Source: Nymphaea colorata
Lineage: Eukaryota > Streptophyta > Magnoliopsida > Nymphaeales > Nymphaeaceae
Direction: 5' to 3'
Length of the DNA: 64,000 nt
Assembly (NCBI RefSeq): GCF_008831285.2
Contig: NC_045140.1
Coordinates: 21,946,370-22,010,369, forward strand
Part shown: one piece after another, positions 46,217 through 57,804 of the stretch
Layout of the letters: each line of letters opens with the position of its first letter
Position numbering within the stretch: the stretch's first letter is position 1
Notes under the pieces: generated by a model
Database searches by the model: none
Told to the model about the DNA's origin: nothing
The model's input: the letters and a program-made list of their open reading frames with translations, nothing else
Position numbers and translations under genes: made by a program

Positions 46217-49200
46217 CTAGAATTCCAAAGCGAGTTGCTCGTAGCGATTGAGATCATTGAGGTATCTCGAGGAAGAGTATTCGTCCACGTCCGAGGCGTT
46301 CAGCAAGAGCGTCCGGCCGCTGCTTGGCTTGCGCTGCGCTCCTTTCCCCATCGGCTCCGCGCTCGCGCCGCTTCTCTCCCCTCTCAGCAGACTCGCGACC
46401 TTCACCATCACAAAAAGGAAGAAGACGGAGGAGGCAATCCCATTAAATGCCGCCTGCAACTTGACCATGTGCACCCAATGCGTCGCCCTCCGACGGTGGA
46501 GGAGGGCCCCGTTTGGATGTCGATCGATTTCATGAATTTTCAATTCCTTGATCGGTGCTTGACTTGGCGAAACGCAGAATATGACACATCGAAAAGAACA
46601 GGAACTTCGAAAACAACGTTTTCTTAGTACGTGATCGGCGTTTTTGGCTACGATCAACTGTAGTAGGGGAGGGCTCATTGTCGTTTATTAGTTTTTGGAA
46701 CATATTATTTTCGGGCCTATTTTTTAGTTTTTAGAATTGTAAAGTTTTTTATGATTTTTTTTCCAAATTTTTAAAAGTTATCTAGATTTTCCAAAGAACA
46801 ACTTCGCCAAAAAATATCACCTGGACAACAATGTAGTTTCTTTATAAAGAAGAAACAGTAGAAATATGAGAGTTGGCCCCGAAGTGGACGGTGTGGTTCG
46901 ATTCATTTGTATTCTCGACCAGCGTTTGCATGGAATAGTCGGTCTATGGATGATTTTTCTAACGCCAAGATCAAATTAAGAGACCAAACCTGACTCATTC
47001 GTGGCCTTGACGCGGCCAAGTAGTGAACGCACATAGACGCGGTCGACACAGCCCACTCCATTTCCTGCCGATCATAGTCGGTCCCGAGGCTCGGGTCCGC
47101 CAATTCTCTCACATTCTTGCTACCAAGCAGAGGTTTGGCCTACAAAAAGAAGAAGAATTAGCAAGTTCATTCACTGTTCAATTTCTACTAATCACCAAAT
47201 GGGTCAGACCCAGTCACCTAGTAGAGAAGTTTTAGTAAACGATGATACAAGTTAATGTAAATGATGTATGAAAGGAATAGGCCATTGTTTCACCGCTTTC
47301 ACAAAACTGGCAGCCCGTGTTAAGAAATTTATGCAAATCTGTGGCTTGGTTTTGGAATTAGTTCCTTAAAACTCTTTAAAGAAAGAAATATTGCGTACCC
47401 ACATGAGAAGGCTCTGCCTGCATGAATCTACAGCACGTCTCCCGGTGATGAGCTCCAAAAGCAAGACCCCAAAGGCAAACACATCAATCTTCTCATCCAC
47501 AATCCCGTGCATGAAGTACTCGGGTGACATGTACCTGAGATTCAGAAAAGGAACATCAGTTGGGCGCGTGTTTGCTAATCCCGGAACGGATCCTCTCATA
47601 TTCGTCGACGGTAGGTCTAAAGATCCTCACACTGCCGTATTAGCACCTACTCTTCTTATCGGCTTGAATTCCTTTCACTGTTTGAAATTTTAAAATAGTA
47701 TTTAAACATTAAAATTTGATGAAATAGTAAATTTGAAAAAAAAAATATGTATGTTTTATAAGGGTCGTTTGGTATTGGTAGTAATAATAATAATAATATG
47801 TTATTGTACCCAATTTTTGAGATAAGTTTGTAGAATAGTAACAGGTTTTTACTACCACTAAACTAACTCGTATAATATCTAAACCATATAGTATTTGCCA
47901 ATACGCTCTCAACTGGCTCCTCACCTCAATGGGCGCAGCATAGTTTGTTAGGACGAAGAACATACAAACAATATGTCATCAGTTTGATTCTTATGAGTAT
48001 TATTTTTATGGACTGCAAATATTAACACATGTGATGCTCAAATTATAGGATGTATAATAAGTAGTCTACCTCAATCTCGGAACAGCTTTTTTATAGTAAG
48101 GAGAAGGGGTGACTTTAACCCTTAGTATGCTACCAGACACTAATATTGGAATAAATTAACTGCTTTATTAGCTTTCTGGTTTTTGGACGACCGAGAGATA
48201 TCGCCGGCACTCGGAAACCTAAATCTTTAAATAAGTACAGGAAAGGAACCGGGAAGAATACAAACCCAAAGGTGCCCTCGATGGGCGACACCACGTGGTG
48301 TGTCCAGTTCTCCGGTAGCCATTTTGCTAGCCCGAAATCTGATATCTGCGTCAACTCATCATAGTTAAAGTCATGAAAGATAGAGTGAGAAAGAAATTAA
48401 ACTAGAGAACTGTATTCAGGATACCCTTTAGATTTTCGATGTTTTTGTCAGGCTGTTTCAAATTTCAGGCAAACCTAACTGTCTAGATGAGATCTACGTG
48501 AATGATTTGACAAGATTCGACTCGTGAAAGTGATTTCTAATGAAAAAAAAAAAATCTTTTTAAGTGACCAAACTTTGACCATATTATAACTACCGAGTTT
48601 TGAATCACTATAAAATCTTCCCACTAATTCAAACATTTTCTTGTCAAATCTACGTGATACATGCATACATACATATACATTCATTTATTAAATTTTAAAT
48701 GCTTTGACACTTGAGAGATTATTCTTAACAAATGCGTCTAATTGGCACTGACTATCTTTTTCAAGTCCAAGGTCCTAAAGTTTGTACACCACCTTTTATG
48801 TAAGCTTTCTAGCCACAACAAACCCATATTGGGGAACCACTGTCCTGCAATTCAAATTGGATGACTGTCCAATTCCGAAAGCATGTCCTGACAAAGTTAA
48901 TTTAATCAGCCTATCCCCATTATCTGAAATATGTATAGTTGGTCCCAAAACCTCTCCTACCAATGTTGAATATACCCTTGCAAAAGGCACAAACTGGTGA
49001 AGACAATAGCAAAAAGAAAAGTTCCATGGAGCAGTCGAGAGTGAAGAATTTATACATGAAGAAGAGATACCTGGGGCTGGTAATCCTCTGTTAGCAAGAT
49101 ATTAGATGCTTTGATGTCCCTGTGGATTATACGCCGTTGGCATCCCTCATGCAGGTATGTCAGTCCTTCTGCAATCCCCAACGCAATCTTGTACCTGATT

Positions 49201-51863
49201 CCCCACTCCATTTTTCGCTTTGATCCTGCAACAAAGAAGAAAGAAAAAGCTTGGTCTCAGTATGACAGATTATATGATACGAAAGAGAAAATAGCATGTT
49301 TGATTGCATTGAATTTCATATATATGTATGCCACATCATGTACCAGTGCTCATGTAAGCATATGAGACTGACATGAGAAGATGGTAGTTAGTGGATCAGT
49401 CATACCTTGAAGCATGGATGCTAAGCTGCCATGAGGGGAGAACTGCAGAACCAGATGAAGACCTCCTTCAATTCCAAACCCAATTAAGCGAGCAGCATTT
49501 GGGTGGTCTATATGTGCAATGATCCCTAGTTCAGATAAGAAATCCCCAACTCTCTCCTCCTCTGAGCTCCCCTTTGTCAATCTCTTGATCGCCACAAGCT
49601 GCCCATCAGCCAGGCATCCCCTGTACACCTCTGCATGTCCGCCCTTTCCGAGCAGCCTCTCTGTCAGATAAGCTCACAAGTTTTAGCCTTAGGAGTGAAA
49701 GTTGAACACTAAGGGGCTGTTTGGCAACAGAAATATATTGTTATTGATATGTTACTGTTCCATGAATGAACCCCAAAAAATTGAGTAGATTCATAAACAG
49801 TCTTCAGTTCTTGGTAAGACTAAATCCCTGTTAGAAAACCCATTCTGGCATTACGAAAAAGAAGTGTCTTCAAACTAATTTTGATGTGGAACAAGGTTTC
49901 TGACATGGTTGAAGCATAAAATAGGTTGTTTTCTATCTTTCTTTCACCTTCGCAATGGCTAAGTTTTCTCTCAAATCAAGGCAGGGAGAGTCGCAGTTGG
50001 CAGGTTGCTGCGGTCAGTAATCTTCTTAGGCCAAGATTTCACAGGGAAAGTGAGATTCCAACAAACAGAGCTATGATTCCTAGGGACCTCGGATTCAACA
50101 AGAGGTCAGGAAACAATTAAGAGGGGAGTCGGCAAAGACAAATCAGCACAAGAAAGAGCGGAAGAATGATAAGCACACAATCGTAGTTGACTTGTGGTCC
50201 GCTGCATCAGGACAGTAGAATTTAATGAAATAAATACTATACAGACTGCTTGCAACAGTACAAAAACCAAAAAATAACAAAACAAATAATACTTTGAATG
50301 GTGTGCCTCAATTAATTTGATATTTTTCGGTATTTTTATCCCTCACCCATCAAATTTCTGATCAAAATATGAGCAGTAATGGCAGAAACAGATATGAAGC
50401 AGATTCGACAGCCCGTGGCTAAAAACGTGAACCGTGTCTGAGATCCTGTTAATTTGGTGGGTATGAAGAAATTGAAATGGATGTCAAGAAGTTCGAAGGA
50501 AATGTCATTTTGTTTCAAAAAGAAACATGATCTACGCCTTGAAAGGTGTATCCTTTAACAGCTCGGACATATTAAATTGGGTTTCAAAAAACTGCATTGA
50601 ACCGCAGTTCATGAACAAGATCAACGTAGTATTTTCTTCTCCTGCTTTAGAATATGTCATATTTTAGAAAAAAAGAGAGTTGAAAATAAACTGAACAGCT
50701 TTGTAGCCCTTCCCGATCCCTCAAATGGCTACAGAATGATTCTGTAGATTGATACCTAGCTTGTCGGTGAGCAGAATGGTTTTCTTATCGTCTCAACGGG
50801 AGGCTAAGCGTCTCTCCTCCTTCCCTTCGCCCTCTCTGATTAAAAAAAACAAACAAAGAAATTTTACATATGAATTTTAAAAAATGTATTTTAACTTATA
50901 TAAAAAGTTTAAAAAATCATATTTCAGTTTCTGTTAAAATTTTGAAATATAGATCCTTGCTATTAAAAATTCTTAGCTCCCGCATAACGCAAGTAAAGTG
51001 ATGCGACCTACGACACCATTTGGGTGCTAAGACATCCTCCTAGCCGTCCATGAGAAGAAAGTTACTTTGACGATGCTCCCTAGCTTCATGAGCAACATGG
51101 CGATGGGTGCCCACATGCAGATCCTTACACGAGATACCCGAGAAGCCATGAACGACCATGGCAGCACTCTAGCCAAGGTGAACAGTAAATTGGAAGGGGA
51201 TTAATAGCTGCCAAGCTTTACCAGTGCTGAAGTTATCGGTAGCAGAAGCAAGTTCGTCATAGTCAAAGCTCCTCCATGATGGCTTCGAGATGGAGAACGC
51301 TCCAAGAGCGCCTGCATCATCTTCCTCCGATGGGCACCGGCGAGCCACAATCCGGCGAGGGTTCTTCCTTCTGAAGGGAGGGTATCCCACCGGCGGGAAT
51401 GTCGCGAGCCTTCTCATGGACTTGGTTTTCCACATATGGAACAGAGTCCTCCATTGTGATCGCTCTGAGCTGGTAGGCTTCTCTACAGAGGCGGCGCTTC
51501 CTCTGCTGCTACTGCTACTGGTACTTCTGCTGTCGTCTGAGTAAAGCACCAAGGCAGAGCCTCCTACAACCGTCCTGGGGGAGCCGTGCTCATTAGTGCC
51601 GCTATCAGAATTGAAGTACTTCATAAAAAATTCTTCCTTTTCCATATTTGTTTCGCGAAACCCTGTTGCTCAGAGCAACCAAAAAAAGGAAAAATGAAGA
51701 AAAAACAGAAGAAATTAAGGCTGCTCAGCAATGGAGGCACAGAGAGGGAAATTTGTTGCTCGAAATACGGATACCATTGATTGAGATCATCTAAAGGAAC
51801 GAGAAACAAACTGACGGAGAATTGTCATGCATCAAAGCATGGTTTACCTGCAATTTCTTCCAT
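46217..51863 (-). CDS. RBK1: Receptor-like cytoplasmic kinase, RLCK VI_A (RBK1-like)
   Basis: Eight exons (descending): 51848-51863, 51222-51662, 49406-49660, 49071-49225, 48266-48345, 47399-47534, 46990-47139 and 46217-46399; 471 codons plus stop with every phase consistent. RLCK VI_A kinases bind ROP GTPases (RBK1, RBK2) and act at the cell cortex. There is no signal peptide or membrane segment. A Ser-rich N-terminus is followed by [19 protein letters not shown]. Kinase motifs: [10 protein letters not shown] (loop from Gly157), VAIK Lys178, HRDIKASN (HRD 272-274), [12 protein letters not shown] (DFG 292-294), YMSPEYF (SPE in place of APE, 319-321), [14 protein letters not shown]. The last exon carries the family's C-terminal signature [20 protein letters not shown]. 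The first coding exon is only 16 nt (MEEIA); an alternative start inside exon 2 (ATG 51645) gives 460 residues. A 5' leader intron (51906-52006) is likely. RBK1 is used in the co-orthologue sense with At5g65530. Confidence 0.93.
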
Positions 51864-52300
51864 TACGTGTTGATTGGCAGAGCTTTACTTGGTCTTAACT
51901 ACCAACTGCAGACGAAGAGTGGCGAAGTATGAGAGGAGCGCAGAGCAGAGAAATGAACACGAATGCGTTAAAAAGGAAGAAAGGGAGTGAATAGAAAAAG
52001 ATTTACCTCAGAACCGGATGAGTTCTTCTAAGACCGACTTCCTTCTTTCCAAACACTCAATGGATCTGAAACCCACATATATGCAGCTTATGCATCAAGC
52101 TTGTCTGCTTCCCAACTGTTTCACAGTCAGGCAATGGAGAAACCGAAAGAGAAAGCGGAAGGAAGAAAGGTAGGAGGGGGAAGGAGAGTTGGTTTATTTA
52201 TTAGGCAAGCAATGGCACCAAAATGGGGTCGGCGAATCTAGTTAAAAATGGACATTGCAGGGAAAATACTTTCGGAAATTGTGGGGAAGATTCGTGTAGA
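51864..52300 (-). promoter_or_regulatory. RLCK 5' leader and promoter region
   Basis: On the minus strand a leader exon piece 51864-51905 follows an acceptor (CTTCGTCTGCAG) and faces a GTAAAT donor at 52006, giving a 101-bp leader intron. Upstream is purine-rich on the plus strand (CT-rich in transcript sense) to about 52.2 kb. No clear TATA box was fixed. Confidence 0.45.
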
Positions 52301-53168
52301 ATTTTTACTAATTACGATTCATTATCTCCAAATTCCACGTACTAGATCATGCCAACAAAATAAAAAAAAAAACATGATCCCTCCACGTGAGAGAGAGAGG
52401 GCCACATTTTTTGCAAAAGTTTAAAGCAACAAAAATCACCCCAAATCTCGTGAAAAATAAAAAAGTTGTGCTTCTAGGCTTTTAAGCAACCAATTAAGGA
52501 GTATAAAATTTTGATTTTAGAAAAAAAAAACTTCAAAAATTTTAACGTGCGATGCATCATCTTGCATATTTATTTTAAAAAATAGGACCATTGAACCAAT
52601 TCCATATTAGCACTCAGCTCATTTAAAAGGTCATATTGCAGGGAATAATGTCCTAAATAGCTAACATTTCAAAAACAATATTGACCACTTGACATTTTAG
52701 GTATAATTTGATAATAGCTTATGGCATGGCCCCATTAAGTGGTCTGCTTCATGGTTGGGATTCATCGTCACAAAAATATAAACGCAAATATTTCAAGTTA
52801 GCATGTAGGTGGAGCTTGTCTTTGTCCTTGTTCGCTTTCCCTTGTTTAGTTTGGAAATAAAGAAAGGCAATGGAGAATGGGGTTGGGGGAAGTTGGTGAA
52901 CCAAAACCTCAGGTCAAAGAGTGTGAAGGATGTGGGGAGTACTTAACCCACATATTCATTTGCTTTGGTTCACATCTCATCCACTTTGGAAATAAAGCCC
53001 ACCATAATTCTTTTTAGAAGCAGCTTCAGGCCTACCTAGCTAGCCATTAACATATCTCACTTTGACAAACATTTGCCAATTGATTAGGTTTTATATCTAG
53101 TTGGTAATTCTGCACTCACTTTTCTTGATGATATGGAAGTCAAGTGCCAGAGTCCAGGGTATTTTCCG

Positions 53169-53348
53169 CAGTGGCGGATCTATTTGTTGGCTGGTGTGGG
53201 CAATTGCCCACATCAGCCTTATAAAAATCTTATTATAGCATATCATGATCACATTGTCATGATTCAAAAATTGCATATTATTACCGCACCAAACTTGTGT
53301 CGCCAACTCAAGTGCCTCTTAGCAAAAAAATTCTGGCTCCACCGCACA
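53169..53348. mobile_element. Miniature inverted-repeat element with internal palindrome
   Basis: It starts CAGTGGCGGATCTA and ends CTGGCTCCACCGCAC (GTGCGGTGGAGCCAG on the other strand). About 26 bp from its left end lies the perfect 18-bp palindrome TGTGGGCAATTGCCCACA (53195-53212). Noncoding and AT-rich inside. Confidence 0.5.
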
Positions 53349-54128
53349 TTGAGTTACCGTAGCACAAGTCTGATGTGGGGCTCCATACAATTTTTAAATC
53401 ATTATAATGTCAATTTTAATTTTCCAATAACAATTTTTGATGGGCAGTTGTGGGTGGTGGCCTACATCAGCTCCCATGTATCTCCGGTTAGCGGATTCGA
53501 TTCACTTGTTGCATGATAACTTGGAAGTGTTTAGCAAATCTTTGATTTTGGTTTGCACTAATCAACATCACCTTCAATCTTGGAGGTGGTTTTATGCTTT
53601 GCTCAAGATGACAAGTTACCCTGTTCGTCGCAATGTGAGTGCTTTAATATGTACTTCATGGCTCTCCTGCAAAGATCTGCTAATGAACTGAAGAAATTTT
53701 CATTTGGGGAACATGAAGCAGGAACCTAGACAAAATAAGGAACCAACAAAATTTATTGGAACAAGGTTAACTTCAAAGAAGATGTAAGGTTAGAAGATTT
53801 GAAAAAAGAAAATCTAAGTTTGTCAAGATCTTGTCAAACTTATGTTGATTCAAAGATATTATGATATCTTCACGTGATCACCAACATTTATGACGGTGAA
53901 CCAAATGGAAATGACTGATCCCGGAAGTGGAATGATGAAGCAAATGTATGCAAAACTATTGGCATCAACGTTAACCTAGTTGACGAGATTGCAGGAAGCG
54001 ATGTGTTTGAAATAGTGGAGAGGCTAATCAAATGCAATTCTAGAACGATTCACTTGCAAAATAGTGACAAAGAAAGGCCCGACCAAAGGAAAAAATCAAA
54101 GGGAAAAGTGGGCGAAGCTTAATGATGG

Positions 54129-54180
54129 AGATGGGTGCATGAAATATGATGATCAGATGGGTGCATGAAATATGATGATC
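54129..54180. repeat. 26-bp tandem duplication
   Basis: Two adjacent identical copies (54129-54154, 54155-54180), unit beginning AGATGGGTGCATGAAATATG. Confidence 0.95.
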
Positions 54181-54834
54181 AGAAGTCCAACTTAAGCAAT
54201 TCACATGTGAACAGATAATAAGTGTGGTTAGCCTCTGAGATCCCCTTTTCCGGAAGGGTCGACTTCAGATTGAACCAACCAAGCCAGGCGTCAGCTGCCC
54301 AGGAGGTCATTTGGCTTGATCTTCTTGGCTCGTTCTTGCAAGCCCAGTTGGATTTGGCTCCGGCTACCACGTTCCCATGGTTCTTGATCTCAGATCTGGC
54401 CTTCCCGTGAGTGAGAGAGAATTGGTGATCCAAATATTAATGTTGGCCTAAGAATGATGATGCTCAAAATTCCATGGCTTCGAATTGACCCTAGCCTCTT
54501 TTTAACTTTTTTTTTTTTTAAATTTACATGTAAATTTTAAAAAATTTTACTTGTTTTATATAAAAATTTTGAAAATCATATTTCGACTCTAATCAAAATT
54601 TAAAAACTTTAATTCGGCCCTTCTTATGAATATTTTTTGACTCCATTCTTAACGCCCATGGACCAGTTGCCATTTTGATCAGCTACGCGGCCAAACTTCC
54701 TAGGGCAATTGACATGACTTCTATTTTTAGCTTGTAGCAGTGGGTTTGTAATCCAACGACGGCTTGCCGATAGATTGCTTCCTTCATGCAAAGAATTCAA
54801 AAGATCTCAAAAATTGTCTATGCTCCAATGTTGT

Positions 54835-55013
54835 CAGTGAGCGGTGGAGGCAGGCGCGGGTAATTGCCCAAGCTTGCAAAAAAGTGTTAATTTTCATATT
54901 AAAACTTTATGACAGTTTTTCTTTTTTTCTTTTTTACATACTGGTGCTCCTTAAAAATTTTAAATGATGTAACTAGTGTTTTTTATTCAAAATTTTCTAG
55001 CTTCGCCCCAGTG
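54835..55013. mobile_element. Miniature inverted-repeat element
   Basis: It begins CAGTGAGCGGTGGAGGCAGG and ends CTAGCTTCGCCCCAGTG (CACTGGGGCGAAGCTAG on the other strand). A one-mismatch version of the palindrome (GGGTAATTGCCC, 54858-54869) lies at the same place relative to the left end as in the element at 53.17 kb, so the two are probably one family. Confidence 0.5.
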
Positions 55014-55106
55014 TCACCTTCTTTTAAGAGTTGAATGAGGAATAACTACACGAGCAATTTTATATCCATACATTTTTTTCTCCAAAATGTAGTGGTAAAT
55101 ATAAGG

Positions 55107-55109
<3 letters not shown>

Positions 55110-55139
<30 letters not shown>
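55110..55139. repeat. (TA)n microsatellite
   Basis: About 15 TA repeats. Confidence 0.95.
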
Positions 55140-55142
<3 letters not shown>

Positions 55143-57804
55143 GGACCATGTGTTTTGAGGACTGAGATTCTGTGGGACCCACCTGTTCTGAAACACACGG
55201 TTGTGATTTATAAGAGGAGAAATCTACTTGAGAGTATTCTCGTGAGAAGCTGGTTAGATGTTACTTGGTCGTTTTCTGCTGCATTAGATTTGATTTGGAA
55301 CTGATCCCTCATGCATTTGGCTTTGGGTTATCAAAAAGTAGAGCGAAGATGCTTACTGTTCTCTCACGATGTGATTGCGGCCCCGATCAGGAGGGCCAAG
55401 ATGGCCAACCGCACAAGAAGTTAGGTGCAGCAACTGAAGCGGTTCAGGTAAGGATCGTCATCTTTTGTGATGTAGGAGATCAGTCTAACCAACTAAGAAG
55501 AACAAGCATCAGCAAGAAGAGTCAGTTTTGTCAAAGCGGCATGGCTTGCATTTCTTCTATGGCATGTTGACAAACTGTTGTTCTTCCTCTGTCCTTTGTT
55601 TGCCATTCACTGAACCCTCTTTCGTCAACTTTGTCTGCCAACAGTCTGTTTCTTTCTCTCTCTCTCTTTCACATGTACTTCAAGCAATCTGCAGGAATGG
55701 AGGCTAAGACAGGTATGGAGAACCACCTACCGGATTATTGTTTTTTTTTTTAAGAGATTATGAAGTTTTGGTTATGAAAAATTAAAGTCAATTCATTTAC
55801 CAATCTTTTGAAAAAGCTATGCTGAAATATTATTTAGCATAAGTAAATGGTTTGGCCTTCTAAAGTGGCCCATGTTAGGCAAATTTGTATTATTAGACTG
55901 TTGGAAATAAAGAAACAAATAGTTATGGTCGCTCTAGACACATGTGATGCTCAGTTTAATTAATTTTTTAGGTTCACTTTTGCCTTTCCTCAACTTGGGT
56001 CACAACATGGCGCGCCTTTCAACCAAACTGTGATAGTGAAGGTGAAGCGTTGACACGATGAGACAGCTCGGCATGCAGATGTAAACAGGCAAGTTGGTCA
56101 AAAAATTGCTCTTGTTTAGAAATCGACAACACGAGGACGGAAAGTAGAACTACCAAAGATGCAACTCCTGTGATCATTCTTCCGCAGTCATTAATATCCA
56201 CCTCCGGATTTTTTCTACTGCAAGAGATAATCCCGCGGGTCTTTTTTCGTTCAGAAAAATCTCGATAGAAGTTTGAATATATTGTTATTCAATAATGTCC
56301 TGAAGAAAATCGAACTATTGAATATTTGTTCTTGAAGTCGTCGGAGAACGCCCAGGTCCAGACCTGATCTTAAATGGAAAAGCTGTGGAGTCTAGACCGC
56401 TTCTTAGAGCAGTTGTAGAGCTACTCCATCTCCTCGATCTTAAGTTTTACATCCATAATGTGGCTTCAGAAAAGATGGGAAGGACTAGATCTTGTAGAAT
56501 TCCCAACGGATTATGGATAGAACAATCGCTGTTTCTAGCTTAGTCTTATGGTCCTGGCAAACAATGTGCTCAAATATCGACCATATCGTTGGATCTACCA
56601 GAATCCTACATGCTTATAAGATTTTAAGCATCCAAAACAAAATTGTCATTTAAAAAGAGAAGCAACTATAAAAATTATATTAAGCAACACATGATCTGCA
56701 CAAAACGCTGGATGTCTCCCGCCTTCCTGGATGCCTTCAGTCTCTTACACGCATAGCCCGACGTGAAGCCGGATGGATGAATGGCCGGAGGATTGCAGCT
56801 CATTTTATATGCAGAGTCTAACTTAAATGATGCAGCTTTGAGACAGGCAATTTACAGTTTAGTGTCTATCTTTCGCTCGTAATTTTAGAAAAAGAAACCA
56901 TTTCTTGTGAAACTTTCGTAGTAAAGTCTTTACTTTTCATGAAAGTTGCCAAAGCCTTAGCTGCAATTTCTTCTTCGACATTACCCAGCATTATATTCTT
57001 ATTATTTCAGCTAGCTAGCGTGTTTATGCTTCTTGAAGTTGGTAGAACATTGCTTTAAGAAATATCTAACAGTCCTTATGCAAAAGGCAGCCCTTATTGG
57101 AAAAAATGCAAAGGACGATCCCTTCTTTCTACTTATAAGAAAAAGGTCCTCACAAAAAATGAAATTTCCCCAAATTATAATCTGGAAAAGCCCAAGACAA
57201 TGCGGTTCAAGCCCACCCGCTCTTTATATAAGACGCCAAATAGGAAGTAGAAAGGGGCCCAATGGGAACCAGGGATATGGAACGTTCGCATTCAAACCAG
57301 ACATAACTACAACCATATCCGACTACTTGAACATCGATTAACTAGAATTGAAATCCAATTGAGAGAAAAATAAAAGATACAAACCCCTATGCTAATTTTC
57401 TACATGGAACCAATCGAGTTTTAGACATTCATTTTAGATGTGAATTTTTTTATTGAGTTCCAAATCCAATATTAGACCATAATCTGAACCACTGACATGG
57501 GCAATCAGAACTCAGGATTGGGCCTAATATTCAAGCTCACCAAGGAAAAACATGCTACAAAAACAAAAAAATCTGAAGAAAAATGCATAACATTGCTCAC
57601 GCAAAACCTTATCTTTGAGGCGATAAAAAATATCCAACTATCATTTGTAGACCAAAAGTTAATCGAATAGCTCAACTCCAGTAGAAATGTATCCTATGCA
57701 GCGAAAAAGAATCTAAGTTTTGCACGATGAAATGACACATAATCAAAATTGAGACTCCAACGACCAAGATGTTGAAGGAGGAAATAGAGACCTCACGAAG
57801 TGGA

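Larger units (their letters stand above)
52301..57804. other. Intergenic spacer rich in small repeats
   Basis: About 5.5 kb without a supported gene. It contains two miniature elements (53169-53348, 54835-55013), a 26-bp tandem duplication (54129-54180), a TA repeat (55110-55139) and, near 54.48-54.65 kb, an AT-rich stretch resembling 50.82-50.99 kb inside the RLCK gene. Several frames over 60 codons have no recognisable family. Confidence 0.55.

Noticed and set aside
46217-46468. Independent 83-residue membrane protein gene on the minus strand
   Set aside because: From 46399 downward it is the final RLCK VI_A exon; the hydrophobic start is intron sequence ahead of the acceptor.
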